From: Mesorhizobium atlanticum
GTDB lineage: Bacteria; Pseudomonadota; Alphaproteobacteria; Rhizobiales; Rhizobiaceae
Assembly: GCF_003289965.1 (NCBI RefSeq)
Contig: NZ_QMBQ01000002.1
Span: 1 to 64,000, forward strand
Length of the DNA stretch: 64,000 nucleotides
Reading direction: 5' to 3'
This document shows, piece after piece, positions 52,461-61,319 of the stretch (the first letter of the stretch is position 1; each line of letters starts with the position of its first letter). The position numbers and the translations under genes are program-made. The notes under the pieces were generated by a model. That model saw nothing but the letters and a program-made list of their open reading frames with translations, did no database searches and was not told the DNA's origin.

Positions 52461-53366
52461 TTGGCTTCGGTAGCCCTCACCAATCTCGATCCCGCGTCCA
52501 GGGCTGCCGCTCGCGGCTGGTCGGATCTCACCATCCGCAACCTGTTCATCATCCCGACGCTGGTCTTTCTGATCGTCTTCAACATTTTCCCGCTGATCTA
52601 TTCGCTCGGCTATTCCTTCACCAATTTTGCCGCGAACCGCGCGGAGCCCTGGCAATTCGTCGGCCTGCAGAATTATCGCGAGCTGCTCAGCGACGACCAC
52701 ATCTGGTCCAACTTCGTCATCACGGCGAAATACGTCATCGTTTCGGTGGCGGGGCAGATGGTCGTCGGCTTCGGCCTTGCGCTTCTGCTCAACCGCTCCT
52801 TTCCGATGAAGGGCCTGATCACCACGCTGCTTTTGTTGCCGATGATGATGTCGGCGGCGGTCGTCGGCCTGTTCTGGCAGCTGCTCTACAGCCCGTCCTG
52901 GGGCCCGATCAACTATGTCTTCGGGCTTGGCGACTTCGCCTGGCTGTCCAATCCCGACAGCGCGCTCTACGCGGTCGCGATCACCGACATATGGATGTGG
53001 TCGCCCTTCGTGATGCTTTTGTCGCTCGCCGGCCTGTCGGCGGTGCCGCAGCATCTCTACGAGGCCGCCGCGATCGACCGCGCCGGATGGTGGTATACCT
53101 TCACGCGCATCACCTTGCCGCTGGTCTCGCCGATCCTTCTGATCGCGCTGATCTTCCGCACCATGGAAGCCTTCAAGACCTTCGACATCGCCTACACGAT
53201 GACGACCCAGCCGACCGCCGAACTGATCGCGATCCGGCTCTACAAGCAGGCCTTCCAGCAGTGGGATACGGGCAAGTCCTGCGCGCTGGCCTACATCGTG
53301 CTGATCATGGTGCTGGCCATCACCAACCTCTACGTGAAGTATCTCAACAAGGTGAAGGAGCGCTGA
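52461..53366 (+). CDS. CUT1-type importer permease 1 (MalF/UgpA type)
   Basis: A 301-residue permease with six expected spans. The first span is LFIIPTLVFLIVFNIFPLIY near 30. The coupling loop EAAAIDRAGWWYTFTRITLP-like lies near 203. It uses a TTG start at 52461, justified by CAGGAG seven bases upstream; no ATG fits. It is followed 1 bp later by permease 2. Confidence 0.91.
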   Translation: MASVALTNLDPASRAAARGWSDLTIRNLFIIPTLVFLIVFNIFPLIYSLGYSFTNFAANRAEPWQFVGLQNYRELLSDDHIWSNFVITAKYVIVSVAGQMVVGFGLALLLNRSFPMKGLITTLLLLPMMMSAAVVGLFWQLLYSPSWGPINYVFGLGDFAWLSNPDSALYAVAITDIWMWSPFVMLLSLAGLSAVPQHLYEAAAIDRAGWWYTFTRITLPLVSPILLIALIFRTMEAFKTFDIAYTMTTQPTAELIAIRLYKQAFQQWDTGKSCALAYIVLIMVLAITNLYVKYLNKVKER

Positions 53367-53367
53367 C

Positions 53368-54324
53368 ATGGCCGCCGTCCGCACTTCTTCCGAGGTCGCT
53401 TTCAACCGTATCGCCATTGCCGCGGTGCTGGTCGCGACGCTGATCTTCCTGGCGCCGATCTACTGGATCGCCTCGACGGCCTTCAAGCCGAAGGAGCTCG
53501 CCGTCAGCGTGCCGCCGACCGTGCTGTTCGAGCCGGAGGTGACGCCGTTCGTGCGTCTCTTCACCAAGCGCGTGCAGATGCAGAAGGCCGTCGACCCGCA
53601 AGTCTACGAGGCCGCGCCGTGGTGGGAAAAACGCATCTATGACGGTGGCGAGCGGGTGCTGAAGGTCGGCAAGGACGTTCAGCTCTCGCAATATCCCGAC
53701 CGGTTCATGAACAGCCTGATCGTGGCGGTGATCAGCACGGTGCTGGCGGTCGGCATGGGAACCTTCACCGCCTATGGCTTCTCCCGCTTCAAGATCGCCG
53801 GCGAGGCGGATCTTTTGTTCTTCATTCTGTCGACGCGCATGCTGCCGCCGGTCGTGGTCGCCATCCCGATGTTCCTGATGTACCGGATGGTCGGCCTCAA
53901 CGACTCGCATATCGGGCTGATCATCCTCTACGTCGCCTTCAACCTGTCCTTCTCGGTCTGGCTGATGAAAGGCTTCATGGACGAGATCCCGAAGGAATAT
54001 GAGGAAGCGGCGCTCGTCGACGGCTACACGCGCATGCAGGCCTTCTTCAAGATCGTGCTGCCGGAGGCGGCGACCGGCATCGCGGCGACAGCCGTGTTCT
54101 GCTTCATCACCGCCTGGAACGAGTACGCCTTCGCGCTGATCATGACCAACCGGCGCGCCCAGACGGCGCCGCCCTTCATCCCGTCGCAGATCGGCTCCGG
54201 TCTGCCGGATTGGACCACGATCGCAGCCGGCACCTTCCTGTTCCTGCTGCCCGTCGCGATCTTCACCTTCCTGCTGCGCAACCATCTGCTTCGCGGCGTG
54301 ACGTTCGGGGCGATCCGCAAATGA
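53368..54324 (+). CDS. CUT1-type importer permease 2 (MalG/UgpE type) with a long first periplasmic loop
   Basis: A 318-residue permease. It is longer than ordinary MalG-like subunits because about 60 extra residues lie between span 1 and span 2 (residues about 50-112). That segment includes FTKRVQMQKAVDPQVYE and WWEKRIYDGG. The coupling loop EEAALVDGYTRMQAFFKI lies near 211. The extension would face the periplasm and may contact the receptor. It overlaps the small membrane protein gene by four bases. Confidence 0.91.
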   Translation: MAAVRTSSEVAFNRIAIAAVLVATLIFLAPIYWIASTAFKPKELAVSVPPTVLFEPEVTPFVRLFTKRVQMQKAVDPQVYEAAPWWEKRIYDGGERVLKVGKDVQLSQYPDRFMNSLIVAVISTVLAVGMGTFTAYGFSRFKIAGEADLLFFILSTRMLPPVVVAIPMFLMYRMVGLNDSHIGLIILYVAFNLSFSVWLMKGFMDEIPKEYEEAALVDGYTRMQAFFKIVLPEAATGIAATAVFCFITAWNEYAFALIMTNRRAQTAPPFIPSQIGSGLPDWTTIAAGTFLFLLPVAIFTFLLRNHLLRGVTFGAIRK

Positions 54325-54542
54325 GTTTTCGAGCGGTCAACGAGAAGTACCTATTGCCGGCCTCGCAGATCCTGATGGTGCTCGGCATCGTCGCGCTCTG
54401 CCAGCCATGGAGCCTCAACCTGCATTCCTACGGCGTGACGATCATCCTAATCGGGCTGATCGGCTTCAACATCACGTCCAAGATCGCGCCTGAGCAGAGC
54501 GAGGAAACCGGCGCCGCGACGCATGAGGGAGCCCGGCAGTGA
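54321..54542 (+). CDS. Small two-span membrane protein of the importer operon
   Basis: A 73-residue protein with two hydrophobic stretches (ASQILMVLGIVALCQPW near 14-30 and YGVTIILIGLIGFNI near 36-50) and a charged tail. It is locked into the operon: its ATG overlaps the permease 2 stop (ATGA), and its stop overlaps the ATPase start (GTGA). A comparable small protein, GlpU, occurs in the rhizobial glycerol importer operon. Its function is unknown; an accessory subunit of the membrane complex is plausible. Confidence 0.85.
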   Translation: MSFRAVNEKYLLPASQILMVLGIVALCQPWSLNLHSYGVTIILIGLIGFNITSKIAPEQSEETGAATHEGARQ

Positions 54543-55642
54543 CGCAGATCGAACTTCGCGGCATCGAGAAATTCTTCGGTGCCGTCCAGGTCATCCACAA
54601 TTTGAACCTCGCCATCGCAGACAACGAGTTCATCGTGCTGCTCGGCCAGTCCGGCTGCGGCAAGACAACCACGCTGCGCGCGGTCGCGGGGCTGGAGACG
54701 ATCGACAAGGGCGACATCCTGATCGACGGCAAGCCGGTGCAGCACCTCAAGGCCGCCGACCGCGACATCGCCATGGTGTTCCAGTCCTTCTCGCTCTACC
54801 CGCATATGACGGTGTTCGAGAACGTCGCCTTTCCGCTGCGCGCCACGCGCATGAGCAGCGGCGAGGTCGACAAGTCCGTGCGCGAGGTCGCCCGGGTCCT
54901 GCGTATCACCGACCTGCTCGACAAGCGGCCGTCGGCGCTTTCGGGCGGCGACATGCAGCGGGTGGCGATCGGCCGGGCGCTGGTGCGGCGGCCGAAGGCG
55001 ATGCTGATGGACGAGCCGATCGGCGCCCTGGACGCCAAGCTGCGCGAGGAGATGCGGGCCGAGATCAAGCGCCTGCATGTGAAGCAGGGGTCGACAACGA
55101 TATACGTCACCCACGACCAGATCGAGGCGATGAGCCTCGCCGACCGCATCGTCATCATGCACGAGGGCTTCATTCAGCAGGTCGGCACGCCGGACGAGGT
55201 CTATTCGCACCCGGCGAACTTGTTCGTGGCGCAGTTCGTCGGCAGCCCGGTGATGAACATCGCCGAGGCCCGCGTCGCGGATCAGGCCGGCGCCGCTTCG
55301 GTGACGGTCGGCGAGGCGCCGGCGGGCTTCGAGTTCCCCCACCAACTCCTGTCCAAGCTCAATGGGCATTCCAGCGGTGGCCTGACGCTTGGCATCCGGC
55401 CGGAGGGCGTGCTCGTCCGGCACGATGCGGCGCCCGGCTACATGCCGGTCGAGGCGAGCATCATCGAGCCGTTGGGATCCTTCGACATCGTCGACCTCAA
55501 GGTCGGCTCCACGATGCTGCGGGCGCGCACCAAGGCCGGCTACGTCTCGGGTCCCGGCGAGAGGGTTCATGTCCGCATCGATCCGGAGCAGGCGCATTTC
55601 TTCGACACGGCAAGCGGCAAGTCACTCGGAGTAAGGCTGTAA
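54539..55642 (+). CDS. CUT1-type importer ATPase 1
   Basis: A 367-residue MalK/UgpC-like ATPase. Walker A is GQSGCGKTT (36-44), signature ALSGGDMQR, Walker B AMLMDEPIGALD, and the H-loop YVTHDQIEAMS. A C-terminal TOBE domain follows. It starts at GTG overlapping the small protein stop. The signature SGGDMQR differs slightly from the usual SGGQQQR. Confidence 0.92.
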   Translation: MTQIELRGIEKFFGAVQVIHNLNLAIADNEFIVLLGQSGCGKTTTLRAVAGLETIDKGDILIDGKPVQHLKAADRDIAMVFQSFSLYPHMTVFENVAFPLRATRMSSGEVDKSVREVARVLRITDLLDKRPSALSGGDMQRVAIGRALVRRPKAMLMDEPIGALDAKLREEMRAEIKRLHVKQGSTTIYVTHDQIEAMSLADRIVIMHEGFIQQVGTPDEVYSHPANLFVAQFVGSPVMNIAEARVADQAGAASVTVGEAPAGFEFPHQLLSKLNGHSSGGLTLGIRPEGVLVRHDAAPGYMPVEASIIEPLGSFDIVDLKVGSTMLRARTKAGYVSGPGERVHVRIDPEQAHFFDTASGKSLGVRL

Positions 55643-56745
55643 TGGCCCATATCGAACTCAAGAACATCACCAAAAAGTTCGGCGGCCACACCGCGCTGAC
55701 CGGCCTCAACCTCGACATTGCCGACGGCGAGTTCTTCGTGCTGCTCGGCGAAACCGGCGCCGGTAAAACGACGACGCTGCGCCTGATCGCCGGGCTGGAC
55801 AAGCCGACCGAGGGTCAGGTTCTGATCGACGGCGTCGACGTTGCCGGCTGGGGTGCTGCGGAGCGCGACGTGGCGCTGGTGCTGCAGCAATATTCGCTCT
55901 ATCCGCGCTACACGGTGCGCGAGAACCTCGAATTCCCACTGAAGCCGAAGATCCGCCGGTTGCCGGATGCCGAGATCAAGGATCGTGTCGCGCGCGCCGC
56001 TCGAACGCTTCGTATCGAGCATCTGCTCGACCGCAAGACCGACCGGCTTTCCGGCGGCGAGATGCAGCGCGTCTCGATCGGTCGTGCCATCGTGCGCAAG
56101 CCGCGCGTCTTCCTTATGGACGAGCCGTTGTCGGCGCTCGATGCCAAGCTGCGCGAGGCGCTGCGCACGGAGCTGAAGAATTTGCAGATGCAGCTCGGCG
56201 CCACTTTCCTGTTCGTCACGCATGACCAGATCGAGGCCATGTCGATGGGCGACAAGGTCGGCGTGCTCAACCATGGCCGCATCGTCCAGACCGGCACGCC
56301 TCAGGAGATATACAACAATCCGCGCGACACCTATGTCGCGAGCTTCGTCGGCTCACCGCCGATGAACCTGATCGACGGCAAACTGGTCAACGATCGCGCG
56401 GTGATGGCGCCGATGAATTTCGAACTGCCGCTTTCAACTGCGGGCAACACTTTTGGCGGGGGCAGGACGAGTGGCGCGACCGATGGTCGGCCACTCGTCT
56501 TCGGCATCCGCCCGGAGGATGTCCATCTGGAGAGCGGCGCGCCGGTCGAGGCGCGGGTCCACGATGTCGAGAACCATGGCGTGGAAAAGATCCTGACGCT
56601 CAGGGTCGGCGATACCATGCTGCGCGCCACCGTGCCGGCCAGGACCGATGTTGCGATCGAACAGGCCGTGCGCTTTGCCTGGAATCCCGACAAGGTGGTG
56701 ATGTTCGACAAGGGCAGCGGGGTGAGCCTGCGGCACTCGGGATAG
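55642..56745 (+). CDS. CUT1-type importer ATPase 2
   Basis: A 367-residue ATPase with Walker A GETGAGKTT (36-44), signature RLSGGEMQR, Walker B VFLMDEPLSALD and a TOBE domain. It starts at ATG in TAATG, coupled to ATPase 1. The two ATPases are diverged and both look catalytically intact, so the importer probably uses a heterodimer, unlike the homodimer of most CUT1 systems. Confidence 0.92.
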   Translation: MAHIELKNITKKFGGHTALTGLNLDIADGEFFVLLGETGAGKTTTLRLIAGLDKPTEGQVLIDGVDVAGWGAAERDVALVLQQYSLYPRYTVRENLEFPLKPKIRRLPDAEIKDRVARAARTLRIEHLLDRKTDRLSGGEMQRVSIGRAIVRKPRVFLMDEPLSALDAKLREALRTELKNLQMQLGATFLFVTHDQIEAMSMGDKVGVLNHGRIVQTGTPQEIYNNPRDTYVASFVGSPPMNLIDGKLVNDRAVMAPMNFELPLSTAGNTFGGGRTSGATDGRPLVFGIRPEDVHLESGAPVEARVHDVENHGVEKILTLRVGDTMLRATVPARTDVAIEQAVRFAWNPDKVVMFDKGSGVSLRHSG

Positions 56746-56852
56746 CAGGCTTCGCCTGCCGCCTTATCGCGCCGCGCCCGATCAGGCGGAGAGCGCCGGC
56801 GGGCAGCCTGGCGGACGGGTCAACCGCCTCCGACCGTGTCAGCCATCCACCT

Positions 56853-57935
56853 TCATGCGATGACCGAAGCCACCGGCCTCCTTGGCGAAAACGGCAGGGC
56901 CGGCCCATATCCGAAGCGCATCACAACATCCGGCCTGCGGGTCTCGCCGACAATCGCCGCCAGGTCGGCGCGCAGGCGGGCGACCTCGACAGGCTGATTG
57001 ATGAAGGCGAGCTTAAGTCCCAGGCTCGTCGCGGCCAAAGCGAAGCGCTGGCATGCCTGGCCGACCCTGATCCAATGATCGTGGTCCGGCCGCTCGCCGA
57101 AGAAGATCGCCACCCCTGCTGACGAGTCGATCTGACGGGCGTATTTCTGGTTCTCCTGGGCGACGCTGAACAGCCAGTCCAGGGCGATCCGGCCAAGGCT
57201 GGTCGGCAGGACCGGGCTGCCGCTCGCGGCTGAGAAGAGCCCATCGCCTCGAGCCATCGCGCTGCGCGGGTTGAAGCGTATCCACTGCTTCAGCTCATGC
57301 ATGAATGCGGGGTCGTTCATCTGGTCTTCATTACCGGCAAGGACAAGATCCCGCACCTGCTTCATCCGCGCCCGATCCGTGACAAGCGCCAGGCTCACAC
57401 CCGGTATAGCGGCTGCGCGCTCAAGTTCGGCGAGATCCGCGGCAGGGCTGGCACGGCCATCATATTCGGCACGCGTCGATTGGCGTTTCGGAATGGCGTC
57501 GGTCAGCGGATCCGCTTTCGCCTCGCCCATGAGGTAATCGTAACGGATTCCGTTGCCGTCCGCCGTAAGCGAAGCCTCGCCGGTGCGGCCGGTCGCCGCC
57601 GCCGCGAGCATAAGATTGGCCGCGGCGCATCCCATGCTGACATAGAGATGATGATCGTCAGGGTCGACCACCGGGGTCCGCCTCTGAAGGTCAGGCCGGA
57701 TCTCGATTGCATGCCCTTCAAGCTGGAACCGCCAGGGCTGCGTATTATGGCTATTGGCCGCCAAGGTTGCGTAACGGATGACGGCCTCAAGATCGGGCGT
57801 AAGGCGGTCACGCAGGCCGGCGGCAAAGGCCTCATATTGGGTCATGGATCCGACCGCCGATTGCCAGGCGGCGGCGCCGGAGCCGGCCGTGACAAGCACG
57901 GCGCCTGCACCCACGAGCATCGTTCGCCTGTTCAT
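56853..57935 (-). CDS. Nitroreductase-fold (Acg-like) exported protein
   Basis: A 360-residue protein with an N-terminal export signal beginning MNRRTMLVGAGAVLV. The nitroreductase-like part includes ANSHNTQPWRFQLEG near 59-73, the flavin-site consensus of Acg-type proteins. GFG-like elements appear as MRFGYGPALPFSPRRP at the end. The tandem half-domain layout resembles mycobacterial Acg, whose members may bind flavin without being good reductases. It is not in an operon with its neighbours. Confidence 0.82.
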   Translation of the reverse strand: MNRRTMLVGAGAVLVTAGSGAAAWQSAVGSMTQYEAFAAGLRDRLTPDLEAVIRYATLAANSHNTQPWRFQLEGHAIEIRPDLQRRTPVVDPDDHHLYVSMGCAAANLMLAAAATGRTGEASLTADGNGIRYDYLMGEAKADPLTDAIPKRQSTRAEYDGRASPAADLAELERAAAIPGVSLALVTDRARMKQVRDLVLAGNEDQMNDPAFMHELKQWIRFNPRSAMARGDGLFSAASGSPVLPTSLGRIALDWLFSVAQENQKYARQIDSSAGVAIFFGERPDHDHWIRVGQACQRFALAATSLGLKLAFINQPVEVARLRADLAAIVGETRRPDVVMRFGYGPALPFSPRRPVASVIA

Positions 57936-57997
57936 CGTGCCCTCTCGAATAAGCTCGCAGGCAAGATAGCGGCGGATCGGGAATGGCCCTTGATAGA

Positions 57998-58040
57998 GCA
58001 ATTCCAGGAAAAGTGTGAGCGGTTTTCCGTTCGGAATTGT
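57998..58040. repeat. Dispersed intergenic hairpin, family A, copy 2
   Basis: GCAATTCC ... GGAATTGT. This is the family A hairpin in the opposite orientation to the copies at 35884 and 61276. Confidence 0.8.
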
Positions 58041-58060
58041 GTAAAAACAAGGAGCTAGAT

Positions 58061-58091
58061 CGTTTGACCGTTTCCGTGAAACGTTGAAACG
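58061..58091. repeat. Second intergenic hairpin type
   Basis: CGTTTGACCGTTTC and GAAACGTTGAAACG form a 12-of-14 inverted repeat around a 3-base centre. It directly follows the family A copy. The tandem placement of two hairpin types suggests insertion of one next to the other. Confidence 0.6.
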
Positions 58092-58093
58092 CT

Positions 58094-58447
58094 CTAAGCG
58101 GCGCGACCGTCGAACCCGAAGACCTCCACCACGGCAAGATCGACGTCCTCGAGACAATTGATATTGATATAGGCCGTCCGCTCGCCGCTTTCGCCGACAT
58201 CCTCGGCGAAAGGGTGGATGCCGCAGGTCCGGCAGAAACGATGCGCGATCGAGCCCTTGCCAAAAGTGTATTTGCCGAGGTCATCGCCCCAGGCGACCAG
58301 GCGCAGGCTGCCATGCGGCACGGCCCACAGCAGCGCGCCCTTGCGCGCGCAGATCGAGCAGTTGCAGCGCACCGCGCCGCCGATCTCACCCTTGACCTCG
58401 AATGCCACCTTGCCGCAGTGGCAGCTGCCTTTGTACAGCATCAGCAT
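58094..58447 (-). CDS. GFA-family (CENP-V/GFA domain) zinc protein
   Basis: A 117-residue protein with the GFA zinc-binding pattern: GSCHCGKVAFEV near 7-18, CNCSICARKG near 28-37, and RFCRTCGIHPF near 70-80. These supply the cysteines for two zinc sites. Family members are often annotated as glutathione-dependent formaldehyde-activating enzymes, but most have no proven reaction. The ATG at 58447 follows GGGAAG. Confidence 0.9.
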   Translation of the reverse strand: MLMLYKGSCHCGKVAFEVKGEIGGAVRCNCSICARKGALLWAVPHGSLRLVAWGDDLGKYTFGKGSIAHRFCRTCGIHPFAEDVGESGERTAYININCLEDVDLAVVEVFGFDGRAA

Positions 58448-58559
58448 CTTCCCATCGCTGGCAGGGTGCAAAGGCACGCTTGCCGGGTTATCTCTTTGCC
58501 GGCCCAACATCAGGCCACGCCTAAAAGACGTCGCAACTTTGCAAGGCCCGACATCGACA

Positions 58560-59855
58560 ATGCAATCCATCCGCGACCGTCTCGAAAACATCCTGTCACG
58601 TCTTGCCAATCGCGCGGCCGATGAGCGCGTCTACACGAAGCTTTATGCCGAGGCCGCTCGAGCAGCCGCCGATGCGTCCGACGCTCGCCGCAAAGCCGGC
58701 GTCAGCCTTGGCCCGCTCGACGGGCGTATCGTTTCGATCAAGGATCTGTTCGACGTCGCCGGCGAGCCGACGGCGGCCGGATCGCTGATCCGCGCCGAGG
58801 CCGCACCTGCCGCTCGAGATGCGGTGATCGTGCAAAGGCTGCGCCAGGCGGGCGCCGTCATTGTCGGCAAGACCAACATGACCGAGTTCGCCTTCACCGC
58901 GATCGGCGACAATCTGCGTTACGGCACGCCCGGCAATGCCGCCGGCGCCAGCCTGATTCCGGGCGGCTCGTCGTCGGGAGCGGGCGTTGCGGTCGGCGAG
59001 GGCACAAGCGACATCTCCATCGGTTCGGACACTGGCGGCTCGGTGCGCATCCCCGCCTCGCTCAACGGCGTCGTCGGCTTCAAGCCGACCGCGCGGCGCG
59101 TGCCTTTGGCCGGCGGCTTTCCGCTGTCGATAACGCTGGATTCGATCGGTCCGCTTGCCCGCAGCGTCGCCGATTGCGCGATCGCCGATGCGATCATGGC
59201 CGCAGATGAGCCGGCTGCTCTTCAGCCGGTATCGCTCGCGACCTTGCGCATCGGCATCCCGCGCGGCGTTTTGTTCGACGAGATGCAAGCCGAGGTCGCC
59301 GCGGCGTTCGAGACCTGCATCGACAGGATCGGGCAGGCCGGCGCGCGTGTCGCCGATTTGTCCATCGACGATCTCATCGCCGAGATGCGCGCGGCGACCA
59401 AAAGCGGCACGATCGCGTCGATGGAAGGCGCCGAAGTGCATGCCGACTGGCTGGCGAGCGGCGCATCCGTGCCGGTCGATCCGCATGTCACCGGGCCGTT
59501 GTCGCGCGCGCTGGCGGTTCCCGCCTCGACCTATATCCGCACGATCCGTCGTCGCGGCGAGCTTGTGACGGCCATGGCGGAACGACTGGAGACAGTCGAT
59601 GTGCTGGCATTGCCGACCGTGCCGATGGTCGCGCCGTCCATCGCCGCCATGGCCGGCGACGAAGCCTTGCGCGACAGAACGGAAGGGCTGCTTTTACGCA
59701 ATACCCAAGTCGCCAACCAGTTCGACCTCTGCGCGATCTCGTTGCCGATGCCGGGCGCGAAGCTACCCGCCGGACTGATGCTGGTGGGCAGGCATGGGGA
59801 TGACAGGCGCCTGTTGCGCATTGCGGCCGCTGTCGAGGCGCTGCTGCATAGGTAA
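58560..59855 (+). CDS. Amidase (amidase-signature family)
   Basis: A 431-residue amidase. The Ser-cisSer-Lys triad is visible: Lys in SIKDLFDVAG near 61, the serines of PGGSSSG near 140, and the nucleophile in SDTGGSVR near 162. The C-terminus is complete, without the extra domain of allophanate hydrolase. It lies divergent from the GFA gene. Its substrate is unknown. Confidence 0.92.
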   Translation: MQSIRDRLENILSRLANRAADERVYTKLYAEAARAAADASDARRKAGVSLGPLDGRIVSIKDLFDVAGEPTAAGSLIRAEAAPAARDAVIVQRLRQAGAVIVGKTNMTEFAFTAIGDNLRYGTPGNAAGASLIPGGSSSGAGVAVGEGTSDISIGSDTGGSVRIPASLNGVVGFKPTARRVPLAGGFPLSITLDSIGPLARSVADCAIADAIMAADEPAALQPVSLATLRIGIPRGVLFDEMQAEVAAAFETCIDRIGQAGARVADLSIDDLIAEMRAATKSGTIASMEGAEVHADWLASGASVPVDPHVTGPLSRALAVPASTYIRTIRRRGELVTAMAERLETVDVLALPTVPMVAPSIAAMAGDEALRDRTEGLLLRNTQVANQFDLCAISLPMPGAKLPAGLMLVGRHGDDRRLLRIAAAVEALLHR

Positions 59856-60233
59856 TCAATGCCCCGAGCAGTGCTCGCGTTCATCGTCCTTGGCGGCACG
59901 TTCGACACTGGTCGCGACCAACCAGGGCAAGTTGTGTCCTTCGTCGCGATGCTGGATCGACCCTCTGACGATGATCTTTCCAGCATAAAGCTTATCCGGG
60001 AAATCGACCGCGGCCCTGTCCAACGGCGGCAATCGGGTGGTGTCGATCACCACGCCCCTGATGATCGTGCCGGTGGCGAGATCGAGCGCGTCGCCGGAAG
60101 GGCAGGGGGCCATCACGCAAGCAATCCCATTGCTGCAGTAGACGTAACTGCTGCTCTCGGCCACGGCGAGCGATGGCAATACCGCGATTAAGGAGGCGGC
60201 GGTGGCAAGCAACGCGAAGCGACGACGGGACAT
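59856..60233 (-). CDS. Small secreted protein of unknown function
   Basis: A 125-residue protein with a clear Sec signal peptide (MSRRRFALLATAASLIAVLP, cleavage near AVAE). The mature part has three clustered cysteines (YCSNGIACVMAPCPSGD) and ends in HCSGH. I do not recognise the family. Its stop abuts the amidase stop with no gap. Reading frame and signal peptide make it credible as a gene. Confidence 0.7.
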   Translation of the reverse strand: MSRRRFALLATAASLIAVLPSLAVAESSSYVYCSNGIACVMAPCPSGDALDLATGTIIRGVVIDTTRLPPLDRAAVDFPDKLYAGKIIVRGSIQHRDEGHNLPWLVATSVERAAKDDEREHCSGH

Positions 60234-60274
60234 GCTTTCAACGTCGCGGACAATTGGGGCGAAACCGCGATGGG

Positions 60275-61255
60275 CTAACCGCCGGCCGGAAAGCGTCGCC
60301 GGTAATGCTCGATGACTTCAGGATTGCGCAGGTTGACCGGCAACTTGCCGGCGAGCACCAGCAGCGCCTCGCCGGCCGCGCCGACGCCCATGCGCATCAT
60401 CGATTCCTCGGTGATGCCGGCCATGTGCGGGGTGATGATGACATTGTCGAAGCCGAAATACGGGTGGTTGGGCGGCAGCGGCTGCGTGGAAAAGACATCG
60501 AGCGCGGCGCCGCCGATGCGACCCTTTTGCAGGGCTTCAATCAGCGCCTCGTCGTCGACCACCGGACCGCGCGAGACGTTGATCAGCAGCGCATTGGGCT
60601 TCATGCGGGCGATGCGTTCACGGCCGATCAGGCCGCGCGTTTCCTCCGTCAGCGGGCAGCAGAGCACGATGATGTCGCTTTGCTCGACCAGCGCGTCGAT
60701 CGACAGGAAGCCGACACGTTCGGGCGCAGGGCGCAGGCTGCGTGTCGTCGCCACGACATTGAGGTCGAAGCCATGCGCGGCGATATGCCCGACGGCCTGG
60801 CCGACCGCCCCTAGCCCGACAATGCCGATGGTCTTGCCGGCAAGCTCGCTGGTCGAATTGGCGTGCTCGCGCCCGGCAAGCCAGCCCTTGGCGCGCAGGT
60901 CGCGGTCCATCACGCGGAAGCGCCGTAATAGGGCGAGCGCGGTTAACATCACATGCTCGGCGACCGAGCGGGCATTCACCGCGGGCACGTTCGCGACCAA
61001 CACGCCGGCGGCCGTCGCCGCCTCGACCGGGATCATATCCAGCCCGGCGCCGTGGCGGATCGCGGCGCGCAGGCTCGAAGCGCCCGCAAACAGTTCCGGC
61101 GGCAGCGGCGCGCGCACGATGACGATGTCGGCATCGCGGGTTTCGCTGGTCAGCGTCTTGGGATCGAGCGCGGAAGCGATCGCAAGCCGCCCGGCGCCCG
61201 CCAGCATGGCCGTGGCGCGAGGATGCAGCGGATGCGTCGACAGGATCTTGCGCAT
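60275..61255 (-). CDS. D-2-hydroxyacid dehydrogenase family protein
   Basis: A 326-residue NAD-dependent dehydrogenase. The nucleotide motif GLGAVG is at 147-152, catalytic Arg229 lies in NVSRGP, and His277 in ITPHMAG. The usual acidic partner (Glu in DVFxxEP) is Gln258 here (DVFSTQP). The ATG at 61255 gives the expected N-terminus. It lies in the sugar-acid cluster with a GntR regulator and an enolase-superfamily dehydratase and may reduce or oxidise the 2-keto acid. Confidence 0.88.
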   Translation of the reverse strand: MRKILSTHPLHPRATAMLAGAGRLAIASALDPKTLTSETRDADIVIVRAPLPPELFAGASSLRAAIRHGAGLDMIPVEAATAAGVLVANVPAVNARSVAEHVMLTALALLRRFRVMDRDLRAKGWLAGREHANSTSELAGKTIGIVGLGAVGQAVGHIAAHGFDLNVVATTRSLRPAPERVGFLSIDALVEQSDIIVLCCPLTEETRGLIGRERIARMKPNALLINVSRGPVVDDEALIEALQKGRIGGAALDVFSTQPLPPNHPYFGFDNVIITPHMAGITEESMMRMGVGAAGEALLVLAGKLPVNLRNPEVIEHYRRRFPAGG

Positions 61256-61275
61256 GGGGGGTCCATTTGTTTCAC

Positions 61276-61319
61276 GCAATTCCGGACGGAAAACCGCTTC
61301 ACACTTTTCCTGGAATTGC
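61276..61319. repeat. Dispersed intergenic hairpin, family A, copy 3
   Basis: GCAATTCCGGACGGAAAACC ... TTTTCCTGGAATTGC, almost identical to the copy at 35884. It ends one base before the GntR stop codon. Confidence 0.8.

Noticed and set aside
54523..56745. 740-residue fused ATPase
   Set aside because: The first half is an out-of-frame reading of ATPase 1; the true start of ATPase 2 is the ATG at 55642.
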